Below are positions 1 to 13,400 of a stretch of DNA of 64,000 bases, one piece after another. This DNA is from Spodoptera frugiperda (Eukaryota; Arthropoda; Insecta; Lepidoptera; Noctuidae). The DNA is taken from NCBI RefSeq assembly GCF_023101765.2, contig NC_064226.1, forward strand, positions 8,300,001 to 8,364,000, written 5' to 3'. The translations under genes were made by a program, and so were the position numbers. Below the pieces are notes generated by a model. The model was not told where the DNA came from, ran no database searches, and saw only the letters and a list, made by a program, of their open reading frames with translations. Numbering within the stretch: the first letter of the stretch is position 1; each line of letters opens with the position of its first letter.

Positions 1-360
1 TTGAGCGAGTCCATAAATAGCAAATATTTTTGCTATTTACAGCTTCTTACAAGTTGGTACAAATTTAGATTATATAAATAACAAATTGCCACTTAAGATC
101 TTGCGATAACTTTTTATATTATAAATAAAACTTGACTTTAGTCCTAAAGTTATTCACGTTCTTAAAAGTATGAAACTAGAAAATATTGTCATCTAAAATT
201 GACAAATAATAATAGTATGTACCTATTCTTATTGATGTTGACACTGGGTAAGTATGTAGGTACTAAACAAACAAAATTGTTGTACGTACACAATAATTAT
301 AGCACATACAAACAATCATAGCGGCATAGTACAGCTACATACATACTGGTTGATTTTTCT

Positions 361-490
361 TTTCTGAGAAGGGAAAATCATCCATTGACTTTAGGCGAGA
401 GGAAGTGTCAGACTCTTACTTACTAAAACCACTCCATTCCTACTCCTGCGTTTCGAACCGGAGCCCCGGTAACCCGCTAGGAAGTACACA
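361..490. repeat. Lepidopteran interspersed repeat fragment
   Basis: This stretch carries the signatures 'gagaggaagtgtcagactc' and 'gaaccggagccccggtaac', which I remember from a very common repeat in noctuoid moths. A second fragment of the same family lies at about 42010-42085, where 'aggaaaatcgttcaacc' and 'gcgagagagtgtcagac' can be read. The copy here is degraded. The family call rests on memory, and the ends are approximate. Confidence 0.6.
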
Positions 491-575
491 CCACATCATC
501 ATCATCATCATCATCAGCCGAAAGACGACCACCGTTGAACAAGGGCCTCCCCCTTAGTCCTTTACGTAGAGCGAT
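491..575. repeat. (ATC)n microsatellite with conserved lepidopteran tail
   Basis: A run of about seven ATC units at roughly 494-516 is followed by 'gacgaccaccgttgaac' and 'gggcctccccctta'. This resembles a frequent lepidopteran repeat in which a CAT/ATC run precedes 'cgtccactgctggac' and 'gcctccccc'. It directly abuts the previous repeat. Confidence 0.5.
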
Positions 576-3500
576 AACACATACATACTGGTTAAAATCA
601 TAACCTCCTTAAAACTTAAAACAATAAAGGTAATATTAAATTTACTGAAAACATCATCTTGAAAATGAATGGAGAAGTAATTTCATAACAAGGTTACATT
701 CAACAATGTACTAAGTTTAGTATTATAGGTACCTCAGTTCGTAAATTGTCGCTGATATGAACCCGTATGTAACAAAGTCGTCTGCAATTTGTCTCCGGCA
801 ACCTGCGGCGTTATGATTGGAATTCTTATCGTTCTTTCCAACAAGAACTGTGATGCGACGAGACTCTAAGTATTTGAGGAAAAGATTAAAACATATTTTC
901 TGTATTATGAAAATTTTTCGTATTTTTGAAAACTGAAAAGTATGAAAAGTTGTGTAAGAGTTATGTTTTTGTTGATAAAAATGTCCATTTGTAAACAGGT
1001 GTGTAGTAAGTAGGCCGCAGGTCATGTTTGTGTTGGTAGAATATTAATTGACACATTTAACCAAAGGAACAAAAAAACAAATATTTACCTATTGAATCAA
1101 GTACTGTGGTCTAACGGTAATTGTGGTATATCTATAATACATAATCATATTATGACTTTCCTGTGCATTAATGTGTCATTAAGTTTCAGATTTTCAATTA
1201 AATGAAATACACACACACATGAACACCAACCCTTACATCGGATATCATGCCTACTCATCTCCCATCTTGTTATAAAAAACACTCTTAATACTAAAAATCT
1301 AAACTAACTAAGACTGACCAGCAAAACCTCTCCTCCTCGCACACACAATCTCAAAATGTTATATATTCCATGTCAAAAAGTTCAAACGTGGTTTATCAAC
1401 GAAAACATACCTAATAAACGAATTTAAATTAAAGTTAAAACGAGGAACCGTCCTCACTTGCCACAGTAACATACTTAAAAACCTTTTTAACTGGAGTTCC
1501 TGAGATTTGCATTAACCGCCCGGTCCCTAAGAAATGCCAGTGTTGTAATTAGCATATTCTCCTGCAAACGTAATAACTACTTACAAACGCGTATAGGTAA
1601 TCTCATTTGTATTATAATAAGACTTTTAGGTACTTAGAATTCTTTGATGTTATTAGGAACAGTAAACAAGTAATGTCAAATTATCATGAATGTTATTCTA
1701 CGAATATGGGCTCACTTCTAATTACTGAAACTGGTTAAAAGTGGATGTTACATTTTATATGTATAATATACATAAAGAGACTTCCCCTTTCGAAAAGGTT
1801 CCACTATATTTCCAATAGAATATGGAAAGTTCGTGTCCTTCTCTTTTCTACTTGAGAAAATCTCTAATTCCCTTGTATCTGCGTAGTGTTTACTCAGATT
1901 ACTTATTCCTAAGTCAAGAAGCAAACTGCATGCTGCAGAGATCGTTTTCTTTATTTAAAACAGAATTCACCCACAGACTGAACAAACAGCTGGCAAAAGG
2001 AGTTCTCTAATATAAACTCTCGTAAATAGAACATCGGTGTACTAGTGCGGAACTGAGCCAAATATTAAGAGAGTTATTTCCATTTACGAAGTTCGTATTA
2101 GTCCATGAAACAAAGCGGTTTTTGGAACTGGCCAAACAGTAATAAATAATTTACAAAAGCGGTCATGTGAAAGAGGATCCCCCTCCTCTGGCGGGGCCAT
2201 GCGGTGGTTAGGTATTTGAATTGCTAATGACTTTCCCGGTCGAATAACTTGGCGAGACTCGTTAACTGGTTTTGGAGACACTAGATACATCGCCACGGAT
2301 TGTTCTAGTGTCACAGACTCGAGGACCCCTGAATTGGCTGACATCCACCATCGCCATTTGAACCGCAGCAATGCCCCGCAGTAACTCTACAGAGCAATAA
2401 CTTAAATTACACCAAAATACCCATTCCATCCAACATTCCGTCCGTTCAAAATAGAGGTACGATCAAAGCCTTTCTAAACGTTAAGTTGAACATCTTAATT
2501 GGGTTTAAACGAAGCAATAATTTACGTGAAACATTGTTACAGTTACAGGTGTTGTCTTTTGTAGTTCACAAATATCACAAATATTCCATGTGAACACGTT
2601 CCAGAGCTATTTAATTATAAAGCCTATATTTATACCCGTCTGACTTATTGAAATGTTAATAAACGACATATTTGCGAGAACATATTCTCGAATACCAAAG
2701 TCTGAGCCATAAGCAAATATTCGGAGATTGAGCTTAGTAACTAGATCGACTCTTATATAAACTTAGGCGAACTGCCAGATGAAATAAAGGTCACGCAAAT
2801 ATTGTTTTCAGACCGTACGGAGGTAAAACATCCTTTCTTGTTATACAGACTGATTCAGATTTACCTTACATAGGGGAAAATACAATGAGAATTTCAAGAG
2901 CTCAACCCTGTCAGGATTACGAAACAATCTTTGATGTATTTTATCTTAATAAGAGGTAATTCGCAGAACAGTTTCATGTTTGTAACAAAACACAAGCTCA
3001 GCTACGGAATATTATGCCAAGTTGCCAAGCACCTTCATCGAGTAAGTACACAGCAGCTTACAAATTAACAGCCAGCAGTTTGCTTGTTGTGTTATGTAGA
3101 GTAACGACGTTGTTATTATATAGTTTACTGGAATATGCAGTAAACAACAATGTAAGAACAAACATGTGGCGTTCCGTAGAGAAAGTAGAAGTTTGAGTTC
3201 CATTAAAAAATTGACGTCGATAAATGTTTGCACTTTGAACGTTACAAAGAGCAATACTTTATAGAATTTAATAACATTAGCTGGTACGGAGTGCGGATAA
3301 ACAAGGTAGGCAGGCGACGGGGGCCGGTGGCGGTCACTGGCGCGCTGTAATTAATTGCAAATTGTGGTAATTGCCCCGTCTCCGTCTGCCGCGCGCCCCA
3401 GCACGTGGCCCGTGCCCACTGCCCACTACACTGGTACGCCCCGCGTATTGTGGTGCCCGCTTTCACTTTACATACCACACAGCTACGATAAATCCACGTC

Positions 3501-4352
3501 TGCAATCTGTAATATAAAACATAATACACCCGCCTACCAACGCCACATGCTGGAAATAATAAATTACGAACAAACATTTTCGCATTGTTTACTTTTCATA
3601 TCGATCAAATTGCATATTTTATCATCTTTGTATGTTGGTTATTTGGTCGATGAAAATAAGTGTTTACATTATTCGCAGACAAACAAATCTAATATAAGCT
3701 CTTACAATCATACAAACGTAAATAACATACATAATCAAACACACCTAGTTCCCGAAAGTGTCTATATAATACATTTGATACTACATAACGTTCAGCTTGC
3801 AGCTTCAGTCAGATTATTAAATAAAGCTCGGTGATATAAACGCAAATCTCCGAACTGCGGTTGCTCGGTACAGTCATTAGCAAAGAGAAGTTACCTATCC
3901 ATTGAGTATATAAATTAGCATGGAGTGGTGAAACTTAGTTATTGTATCCATACTATGACTATTCAAAATTGAACTAGATTAAGTGATATTGTGTAATTAG
4001 ATATCGAGTGCAACTCCCGGATCAATAAGTATGAGTTGTCTAAATTTTAGTGTATGAAACAAAGACAGATTCTCTACTTTTACTCTCAACGATATCAATT
4101 AATTACCATTTCATCTAAGATATAGATATCACTGTGTCATTTTAATCCAAGATTGTATAAACCAACCAGTTGAAAGATTCAAGTAGTACAACCTTTTTGC
4201 TCAAGACTGTACATTTATATTATATCGTTTGGAAATTTTATGCCTCCGAAAGGGATGAAAGCGCATCAAATCCTCCAGCATTTTAGTACAAAGGTAGAAA
4301 GTATCTTACTGTTATTATGTGGTCCATAAACTGGGAATCATTATGATTACTC
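576..4352. other. Gene-free AT-rich stretch with one GC-rich islet
   Basis: I see no coding region. The open frames are short, overlap on both strands and lack recognisable domains or splice structure. A GC-rich islet at about 3300-3470 contains homeodomain-like TAATTA and the string 'TTGCAAATTGTGG'. That makes a regulatory element conceivable but unproven. Confidence 0.4.
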
Positions 4353-4515
4353 ATTTTTAGGGTTGCGTACCAAAAGGGTAAATCGAGTTGCTACGATTTT
4401 TCGGTCCGTCCGTCTGTCTCTCTGTCAGCGAGGTGTATCTTATGAACCATGATACACAGTTGAAATTTTGACTAATGATTTATTTCTGTTGCTGCTATAG
4501 TAACAAATACTTTAT
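4353..4515 (+). repeat. Lepidopteran dispersed repeat ('gtccgtccgtctgtc' family)
   Basis: The order of motifs is 'gggttgcgtacc', 'aaagggtaaa', 'ggtccgtccgtctgtctc', 'tatgaaccatgatac', 'agttgaaattttgac' and 'tatttctgttgctgctat'. I know this order from a widespread lepidopteran non-autonomous repeat. It is a diverged copy with no coding capacity. Confidence 0.6.
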
Positions 4516-7500
4516 ATTTCTCAAACACAGGGACGAAGTAGGTATAGAAAAAGAAATGCACATTCGAATGTTAACAAGTATGAATATGACATCTTCCTAG
4601 ACCATAAACACCACAATTGGGGTGTTTTCAGTCGGAAAACCATCTACGGCACACATCCATAGCACGCATCTTTCCATATAAAAAAACATAGCTTAGCCGA
4701 GTCCGTTTCCACCAGTACTATGCTATGTGTACCAATAAATATGATTGATCCACAACAACGTAGCATAAGACATCTCTAATAAAGAAAATCTTCGATTGTG
4801 AAATTGAACTTATACATCTATGAAATCAACAAACGCATTCCATTTCTTCAAGGTGATTGACGATCAAAGCATTTTCCTTCTCTTCGCGAGAAGAGAGCCA
4901 TTGTCCAACACTGTGACAGAAACACGTTGTTATTTATTTTTATATGCTAGTGATGGAAACATAATTACATAAGTAAATAGCCGAATAAAGTTTTGGTGAA
5001 ACAGTTAATATTCAAAGTTGGACAATTTGTCGGATAGCAGAGCAATTTATAGCCTGACTGTGATGTTGATGACATCGTTTATAAACGTAATGTTACAATA
5101 TCTATTAACTTTAGTAGTTATTATCGGTAATTTGCGCTCAGATCGCGCTATAAAAGTTGCAATAAACAACTTATGAACGGGACCGCTAATAAATAATGTT
5201 GGTATTTATCGCAAGTTTTACTGCCCTATCGGCAAAATCGTGTGATAACTGAGCAACAACATAAAGTCACCAACAGCAATAGACCGTGACAGACCTTTGT
5301 TGGGCTATGTACCTCTTCTACTCTTAGAAGAAGAGAAGAGCTTAAGTTTTCTTCTACTCTGGTATAAGAAAACTTAAGCTTAACCTACTCTAGGCCCTTG
5401 TAAACATAGCTACATAAAGTTACTGATAAAAAAAAAACGTTTATTTATTTTTAAAATAAACACATCGTTCTATGTATGTGTAGCTCTGCTTTCTGAAATG
5501 TTACTGTGTATTCAAATTCAAACATTTATAATTTTAGATAAATAATTGTGCCTATCCCCTGAATAAATACAAATAGCTATTTCCATTCAATAAAATGTTG
5601 TTTATCACTAAACGTCCAAAACACTGATTACCCGATTAATCAGCGGCGTGTAATTCCAAAATACTGCATAATTACATAGGTAAAGCACACAGGGTGTGTA
5701 AATTAAATTCAGCTTCAATTCATTAGTCGGTTGCAGTTTGATTTCAATTAGAGAAAGTCAACAGCGGTTACGGAATGGACCTCATTGATTTTCCGCCAAT
5801 CCCTCCGACGCGGCGTCGACAGTTTCAACCGAATAATTACCATTAGACAGAGAAAAAAATTGTAAATTATTTCAAACGACGATAATTTACACATTTATGT
5901 CATCATTTTTGTTTCTTCTTCATCTTGCTTGACAGAGGTACTGTTTACTTGAGATATTATATTCAGATAAATAAGTAAGTTCACCAAAAATCATTTGGAA
6001 ACATGTATCTTGTTAATTAAATAATCTCATAAATAATTAATCGACCTTATAAACATTCATTTCATTGCTAATAAACTAGTCCAGTTGCTAACAACCAAAT
6101 AACATTGACTAATCTTCTTCAATCATCACTTAATCTTAAGTGCGGTAGATATAAGCAATAAGCACATAACTTAGTCACGAACCCCATCGTACACCGAATA
6201 CAAGGTTTATACCTAATAAAATATTAAGGGGAAGCTGGTGATGCGCCCCTTTCCCCATGTCTAGACTATAAAGATTTTTTGCTTTATTTCGTCTCAGACC
6301 AATTAAAATGTATAACATTTTCAAACCTTATAAACGTAGAAAATTGGGCAGAAAAGGCTTCGAATTACATAAGGCCTTCGTTAATGAAACACGAAATTGA
6401 AAATTGAAGCGATTGTAGTACATTGTCGGCGGTAACCATTGTTCCATTAATTGCTGAACACAACTTTAATTTAATTTTCCATGTTAGTCGTGACTGTTGA
6501 ATCAATATGTCAATAGCAGATCTGATGCTAAATTGGGGGGGACGTGAAAGAAAATTAATAAGTATTAATTGAGTTTCTAATTAGACACGTTCAAAAAAGT
6601 TGTTAAACAGTCATGGATTCTATTAAGACAAGATTAAATCATCTTTAGTAGGTCATACAAAACATTTTTCATAATTATTTACGTTGTTAACGTAGTACAA
6701 AGTCACGTGTAACGAATCCCGTATTCGATTCCTGAATTGGTTTTTATTCAGTTTTCCAATTACGAAGTTCTCAGTAGTAACTTTCGGGTATGTACCCGCG
6801 ATTCTATGGGACCGTACGTACCAATGGAAAACGAGCATTGTTATGTTGTTCCGAGAAACTTGATTGGAATACGTATTAAACAAACATTTCAAAAATTCCA
6901 AACGGTTTTCTAGCTGTATATCTTTGGAATACCCACGATAGAGTACACAATACCATATCGTAGCTTGAGTAAATTGTTTGCATTAGACCCATTCCAGGGA
7001 TTAAGAACACAACATTACACTATTGTGGAATTAAAGAGACTTCTGTTTTCCTACGGTTTTACCTTAATCGCATTTCGCAGGTTGCTGAGCAAAACAATTC
7101 CAATTGTCTACATAATCTTATAAACAAAAATATGTGTTTACGGAGAACTCTGCTCACATAGCCATGTCTAGCTTCATTACATCTAAATGTCTAGGTACAA
7201 ACACTGCCTTAGGCTAGACTAATTTATTTGAAAGTTACTCGGCCTAGGTACCTATCTAATACAATTACGTTTCTGTATAAATGTAACAGGAGGATTACTT
7301 TTATAATCGAAAGGTCAGAATCATTATCTTTTAAGATTACGATGTTAGTGAACTGTAAACATTTTCTTTCTTTTATTTTATTTAAGTTAAAGTGAGATTT
7401 GTTTAGAGAATTTATCAAAAGTATTATCGGGGTTACAATAAAGAATGGGTTTGTTTTCTGGATTCCGTGGGCTGTAGAATCAATGGGTGCTACTCCTTAT

Positions 7501-10279
7501 CGGAGTGTAACGAGAGTGAGAACCCTTTCGCGGCGGCCGCGGCTCCGGCGGAAAATTGAATTGTAACCTCCACCGGCCGGCCTTATCTGAACGCCACGAC
7601 TGGCCGCCCCCGCGCCCCCGCGCCCTCGCGCCCTAACACCTATGGAATTCTCCCTCACGTACCTTAAATGTTTCCTGTTTTATTTGTATCAAACACAAAG
7701 GTCCACCCTATATAGAGAGTACTGTAAACGTTGAAGTAAATAAAGTGCGGATCGTGGAATACTAAAAAGGTCTCCTCGCTGTAAGCGATTACATTTGTGT
7801 TACAGACACCATTAAAATCAAACACAACAATGGACTTGAGTAAATGTTTAATAAGGATATTGTCGGAAAATATAAAATATATATTTCTTTATAATATTTT
7901 TAAATAGAGCTTACGACAGAGTGCTTTCTTAAGAAGACAACGAAGTGACTTCTTCACAAAGTATATTTAAGCAGTGGAGGAATAAAGTCTCGTGTTCAAC
8001 AGTTGGAGTAGACTGCAATAATGGCATTTAGAGAGGCGGCGAGCTGTAGCAAGGTAGGGAGTGAGTAAATGTCAGGCTCGCCGTGAAACTTATTGCAACT
8101 TGTTTACTCGCCGTCTTCGACGCCCTTTGTTCTGCTACAACTTTACAGACGCCCGCGGACGGTTACTCCCTATAAATACAATTTACATTCATTACTCTCG
8201 GAAGCTAGCACGTAATAATAGGTAGCTGGCGTACAGCCAGAAGAATGTTAAATGTTAGAACCATTGCCATGCACTAAACAGGTAAATCTTCTAAACGTTT
8301 AACTGCCGGAGGTATCATTGAGTGAACTGAATCTTTATTTACTTTTACGGGATTATGGCGACACTAAACGAACATTTTGTCTGCGCAGCGAAATGATCGT
8401 AAAAAGTCTCTCCATGCAACAATGTCGCCGGAGACGGTATAACCCCCAGACAACAGAGACTGCCATCAAAGTTTACTACAAATGCTTTACTTCGACCGAA
8501 GATAATACGCTACCCAGAAAATTTAATCACAGACGAGTTCAAAGAAATCTAATAAAAATGAAGTAACTTTCATGTTCCCACTAAATATATGTACGCGTCT
8601 AAGTAAAATAATAAAATAGCTAGTGAGGGGCCAATTTATTACCGGCAATAAAGCTAAATCAATCGCATTGAGCAAGAGGGATCTGGATCGGCCCCTATCG
8701 GCTACATCTTTACGGAGCTGTCCCCTCACTCGCCTAATTCATGTTTACAATGGCAGAAATCCGCAAACCTGGGGATTAATACTGCTAATAACTTATGCAA
8801 TGGGTACACGCTGCGATTATGTGAACTATTTGGGTCTGAGGGAACAAGGAATAAAAATGAACTTTAGGACGTATTATGTAAAATTTTGTTAGAAGTAAAA
8901 ACACAGAAAATAAACGTTAGCCAAAGCACATTTCGCGGAGGCGGAGTGGTCCCCGGATATCGACTTAATGAAGAACACTCGGCGCCATCACGCGATGTGC
9001 CTCCGCTATTTAACAGGATGGTTGGCTATTTACGCAGATTAACCCAAGGGATCTAGTGGAAGACGCCATTTTTCATTAAAAACTCTATCAAGCCTGGAAC
9101 TTTATTCGAAAATAGACGTCCATTAAAAAAATGTTTACTCTGATCTCTGATGTTTTAACTAACAATGTTTTCAGCGGCATAAAAAAAACATGAAATATTT
9201 TTTTCATTATTTGTGTTGACCTAAATCCTGACTATTAGTTTTTATCACTACGTTCATATTTTCTCTTTTCATAAGTAATAACAGGCATGAAACCTATCTA
9301 ATGAGATCTTATTAGTTAACAAACTTCCTTAGATTATATAACTTAACAACTCTTAATTAGTCTCGCTCTTCAGTTTGGAATCTTAATTAATTCCCATCGA
9401 TATCGGGCTATTCTGCAGCGGTGGATATCGGTAATTATGTAAATGTCCAATTAATATTTAATAGGTATTATATGTGCCTAGTTACTTTTGTTAGTGGTCC
9501 GGCTGAGTGGGTAGTTGATAGGCTCATCGCGTCGCTATCAGGGATCGACTTAATCAAGTGCACTCCGAGGGCCGGTCCATTACCTTAACATATTGCCTCC
9601 ATCGAGCGACGCTGCTTGCTCCACCTCCACAGCTTACAATCCACACACGCTTAAGTCAAGATAGCTAAGCTCGAACTAAGTGTCGATCGTCTATAAAACC
9701 TGTGACCATGCCAATGAACTCTCTTTTACTTTAAGAAAATATTTTTGCTTTTAAGTTGCTAAGACGTTGTCTCTACTGCTTTGATATGGGATATATTGTC
9801 TGATTTTCTCTGAAAGCGTAAATAGAGAGAATTTTGGGAAAAAATATGTTTATGTTCGCATGTATATACCTACATACAAATAAGTACAACATATATTGTC
9901 TACAATATAATCAAGGCTTTTCATCAACCATTAAGTTATCTTCTACATTTTTTCAACCTCACTCCGTCCGTGATTTTGTAATTTCGCTAGCACTACAATC
10001 GTGTCGGGTTAAAACTAATTTACCAGTTAATCAGTGTAGTGGGTAAACCATCTTAACCTAACTAGCTCCTTTCTACGTCCAAGTAAGAGGTAATTTGTTA
10101 CCTCTTATCTTATTTATCTTCTCCACCGGATTAACAATCAAGGGATCGCCTTAAAATACATTGTTTACTTTACTTAACACATTTTCAGCTTCTAAAAAAG
10201 ATATTTTGCCGTTGAATACAAAACTCTACCTTTTTGTAAATTCTATAAAATGTTTTATAAAAACCTCACGGTTATGTGT
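4516..10279. other. Gene-free stretch, candidate cis-regulatory DNA
   Basis: No supported gene. Unique AT-rich DNA is punctuated by GC-rich islets at about 7500-7640, 8035-8170 and 8935-9010. It includes a short hairpin at 5339-5380 and two near-copies of a 22-bp motif at 8959-8980 and 9544-9565. Transposon remnants are scarce. Enhancer content is inference only. Confidence 0.35.
5339..5380. repeat. Perfect 15-bp inverted repeat with 12-bp loop
   Basis: The arm 'agcttaagttttctt' at 5339-5353 is exactly complementary to 5366-5380. The loop is 5354-5365. No gene overlaps it. It is too short for an ordinary microRNA precursor by itself. Confidence 0.75.
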
Positions 10280-10430
10280 GTATTTTCTGGAGACAGTCTC
10301 GAGTCTGTCTCCCATGGGGGTAGGCAGAGACTATGGAACGCCAATTGCTACGATTTTTACTTACCTCTTTCGCTTCATCAACAGTCATCAGTCTTATGAT
10401 GCGTGTTCGTCGGTTAAGTGCACTTAATTT
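10280..10430. repeat. Probable remnant of a lepidopteran repeat
   Basis: The strings 'ctcccatgggggtaggcag' and 'tatggaacgccaattgct' resemble a conserved core I recall from dispersed lepidopteran repeats. A looser match continues with 'gcgtgttcgtcggtt'. The ends are uncertain. Confidence 0.4.
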
Positions 10431-13400
10431 AAAAAAAGATTTTGCAATATTATACACCTCTACTCACACACAAGTTAAAATTTCCTACTTTGCCTTTGGA
10501 CCAAACTTGAAACCTAGTGGTCAGTAGTCACGTATGAAGAGTAGACTAATTGACACGACATTGGGGTAGGCCGTTTCAATAGTGCAAATACTTTGACTTT
10601 GACTATGCAATGAACATAGCACCACCAACAACGATCTCTACTTACTTAAAATCCATCACATTTATGAACAAGCACGACGGTTAAGGGTATTCCAGAAGGA
10701 ATTCATATAAATGAAAAGAAAATTATTTTTGCCATTTAACTAAATTGATCTAAATTAACTTTCCGAATTCAATTATCGGGTACAAAGTCAGTTTTAATTA
10801 AGGTGCCTTTTCGCCATACTGAAATTGATAACGGGTATCTATTTTGATATAATTATCCAACGTAGCGTATTTCACGCTAATTATAGACAGTTGAGTAGAC
10901 TAACGATGTAATCATTATTTTGGATCTCGTAAGCAATGCCTAGAATTATGTATTACATAATTTTACATGGCTTCTATATTTCCTTTAAAAGGGCGAAGAC
11001 AAAGGTACGTATAATATGTAAACGTATGTGTTTTAATTCAATGCAAAGAGAAGTGGTATTACTACACTTTATGAGACACTAAATCATCGAATGTTAGAAA
11101 GAATTACAGCATTTTCGTTGTCCCTAAAATCAATACTCGACCTCACCATACTTTTTATAAAAATGCAGACAAAATATCGCATTTTTTATTTTAAAAATAT
11201 ATAAACTTGAATCCAAGCCAAAAATGTAAAATACAAAAGCATAGATAGAAATCTGGAAAGTTTACTCTATAAGAAAACATGTATGTACCTATATTTTGAA
11301 GTTTTCATGGCCTGTTTATGTATATTAGCATGCATGAAAGCAGACTTGAAAGTTTATACTTCCAGTTATTTAGATGTTGACTGGAAACATGTTGATATTG
11401 ACTCCCGTAATGAAACGCATCTTGTTTACCCTTACTCCAAGTACGTCCCTGCATTATTCATGCTGATCAACTTAATATTAGTTCCCATGTTTACAAACGT
11501 TTTTATCAACGTATTTGTCCAACTTTTACCGTTTAATTGAAACAGACCATCCCCACTATTCAGACCGTATTTATTTACCATCAAAATGCACTGAATACAC
11601 ATTATTTATTTATGAAATCCATTCACTTGGTAAATGTAAATGTCAGCCGATATTTTTGTTTGTAAGCTTCCTATATTATGAATGGAAATAAATTCACATT
11701 TTGTAATGATGTTTTACCAAATAATACAAACGGAATATTACGGAATATCGATTCCGCGACGAAAGTTAATGGTTTAGAAGCAAAAATTGTTTTCTAAATA
11801 TAAATCTGATAAATCTTCGTGGTACCGGTGCTTCAGTCAGTCGTACGCCACATTCAGCGAAATATTCGCTAATCCTACCAACAGCGACGAGCACAGGAAA
11901 ACGAATACGAAAAAGGATAATATTTTTTTAGGGCTTATCATGGTCTGGGGACTCGCATGCCGAGGGGCGAGAGATAGCGTTCGCAAATTAATTCCTGTAC
12001 CTTTGATCTCGGCGGCATTGTCGGTTTGTTGTACAAATAAGCAGCAGACCTGCCAGGCACGGCGCACAGCCTTCATAACTCCCCCGGGACTCCACGACCA
12101 TGTTCTGAGCTCGCTAAAAGCAGTTTAAGCTGTTACAAGTCAAGTAATAAAGCTAGACCCGTCTCCTTTATAAATAGACGCGGCTTTTCATAAGAATTTA
12201 TGACCCACCTTCACACTTGATATCATAGTAAATTCATTTTATGTAAGACCCTTTCTTATTATATGACGAGTATTACTCAGCAGTCTTGGAATAGCCTGCT
12301 CATGACTTTATATTGTCATTTTGCTAGAATGGCCTACCAATAAACAGAACATACCAAGTCCCGGACACGTATGGAACCTTCATTAATTTTTATGTTATTG
12401 TTCCAAAATCGTTCGTGTACATAAGACAAATATCAAAGCAATCTTATTTTCGGCATGTAATCAGAAATATTAATAATAATCTATAACAATGTGTACTTAT
12501 TTCTAGGATGAGTCAGACTCTGTGAAGATAAGAACCAAATCAGAAATTAATGTAGAAGTTGCTACGAATTTCGTAGCAACTTGCTACGAACATTTTCTGT
12601 TAACAATGATATTGTGTTCTTTGAACGGAACTATTGTGTGTAATTATTAGATTGCGTACGAGTGTGCTCTCGACATGTGTAATCCTTGCTACAAATACAA
12701 AAGCAGGGAACACTTGGAGGAATTCTCGTTTTACCTTGCGTTTTTGCGAGTGCTACGGGCTACGAGAGTGGCATCGGGCGCGGGCGGCGGTGCCGGTGTT
12801 CCGTTCCACAGAGGCGCACGTTGTTATTTCACCGTGCTACGCTTCGTAGTCCCATCCGTAATGATGAACTATATCCAACGTTTACTCTTTCAAAGACTTC
12901 GCTCCTTTCAGAGACAAAATTAAATTACACTCGCCTTTTGTTCTCCTTGCTAACAAAAAATACCAATAAAATTGATTAGCACGACATTTTATTGTCGTTG
13001 TTGAACAATCGTGTTTATTCGATTATACAAACATATTTTTATGTAAACAAACCCAAAATGTTATATAAGAAAAGCTCACATTTATGGCATTATTTTATTA
13101 TACCTGTTTGTGTATAAGTTAATACATCAGATAACCCGAATGAGCTCACCTGCCCGAGTAATAATTCTTTTTGTGACGTACTCATTCCATGACTGCTTAC
13201 GCTTGCAAAAGTAGGTAAGTAGAGTGATAAATAAACTTGTGTATTATATAGTGCGTGGGCGTTCTATTAAGGAAAATAGTTTTATCAGAGTCCAAGTGGT
13301 AGGAACGCAAATAAAAAATAACAAAGTATCTGTTACAGTGGGATAAGCTAGCAAACGGGTAGCATTCAATTCCCCGGCACTATCTCTACGAGCCTCTAAA

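Noticed and set aside
3355..3834. 159-codon open frame on the plus strand
   Set aside because: It is the longest frame in the left half, but it overlaps a 111-codon frame on the other strand, shows no domain, signal or repeat pattern, and covers a GC islet plus AT-rich DNA. It looks like a chance frame.
11787..12128. 113-codon open frame
   Set aside because: No recognisable motif, an opposite-strand frame of similar size, and no splice-consistent neighbours.
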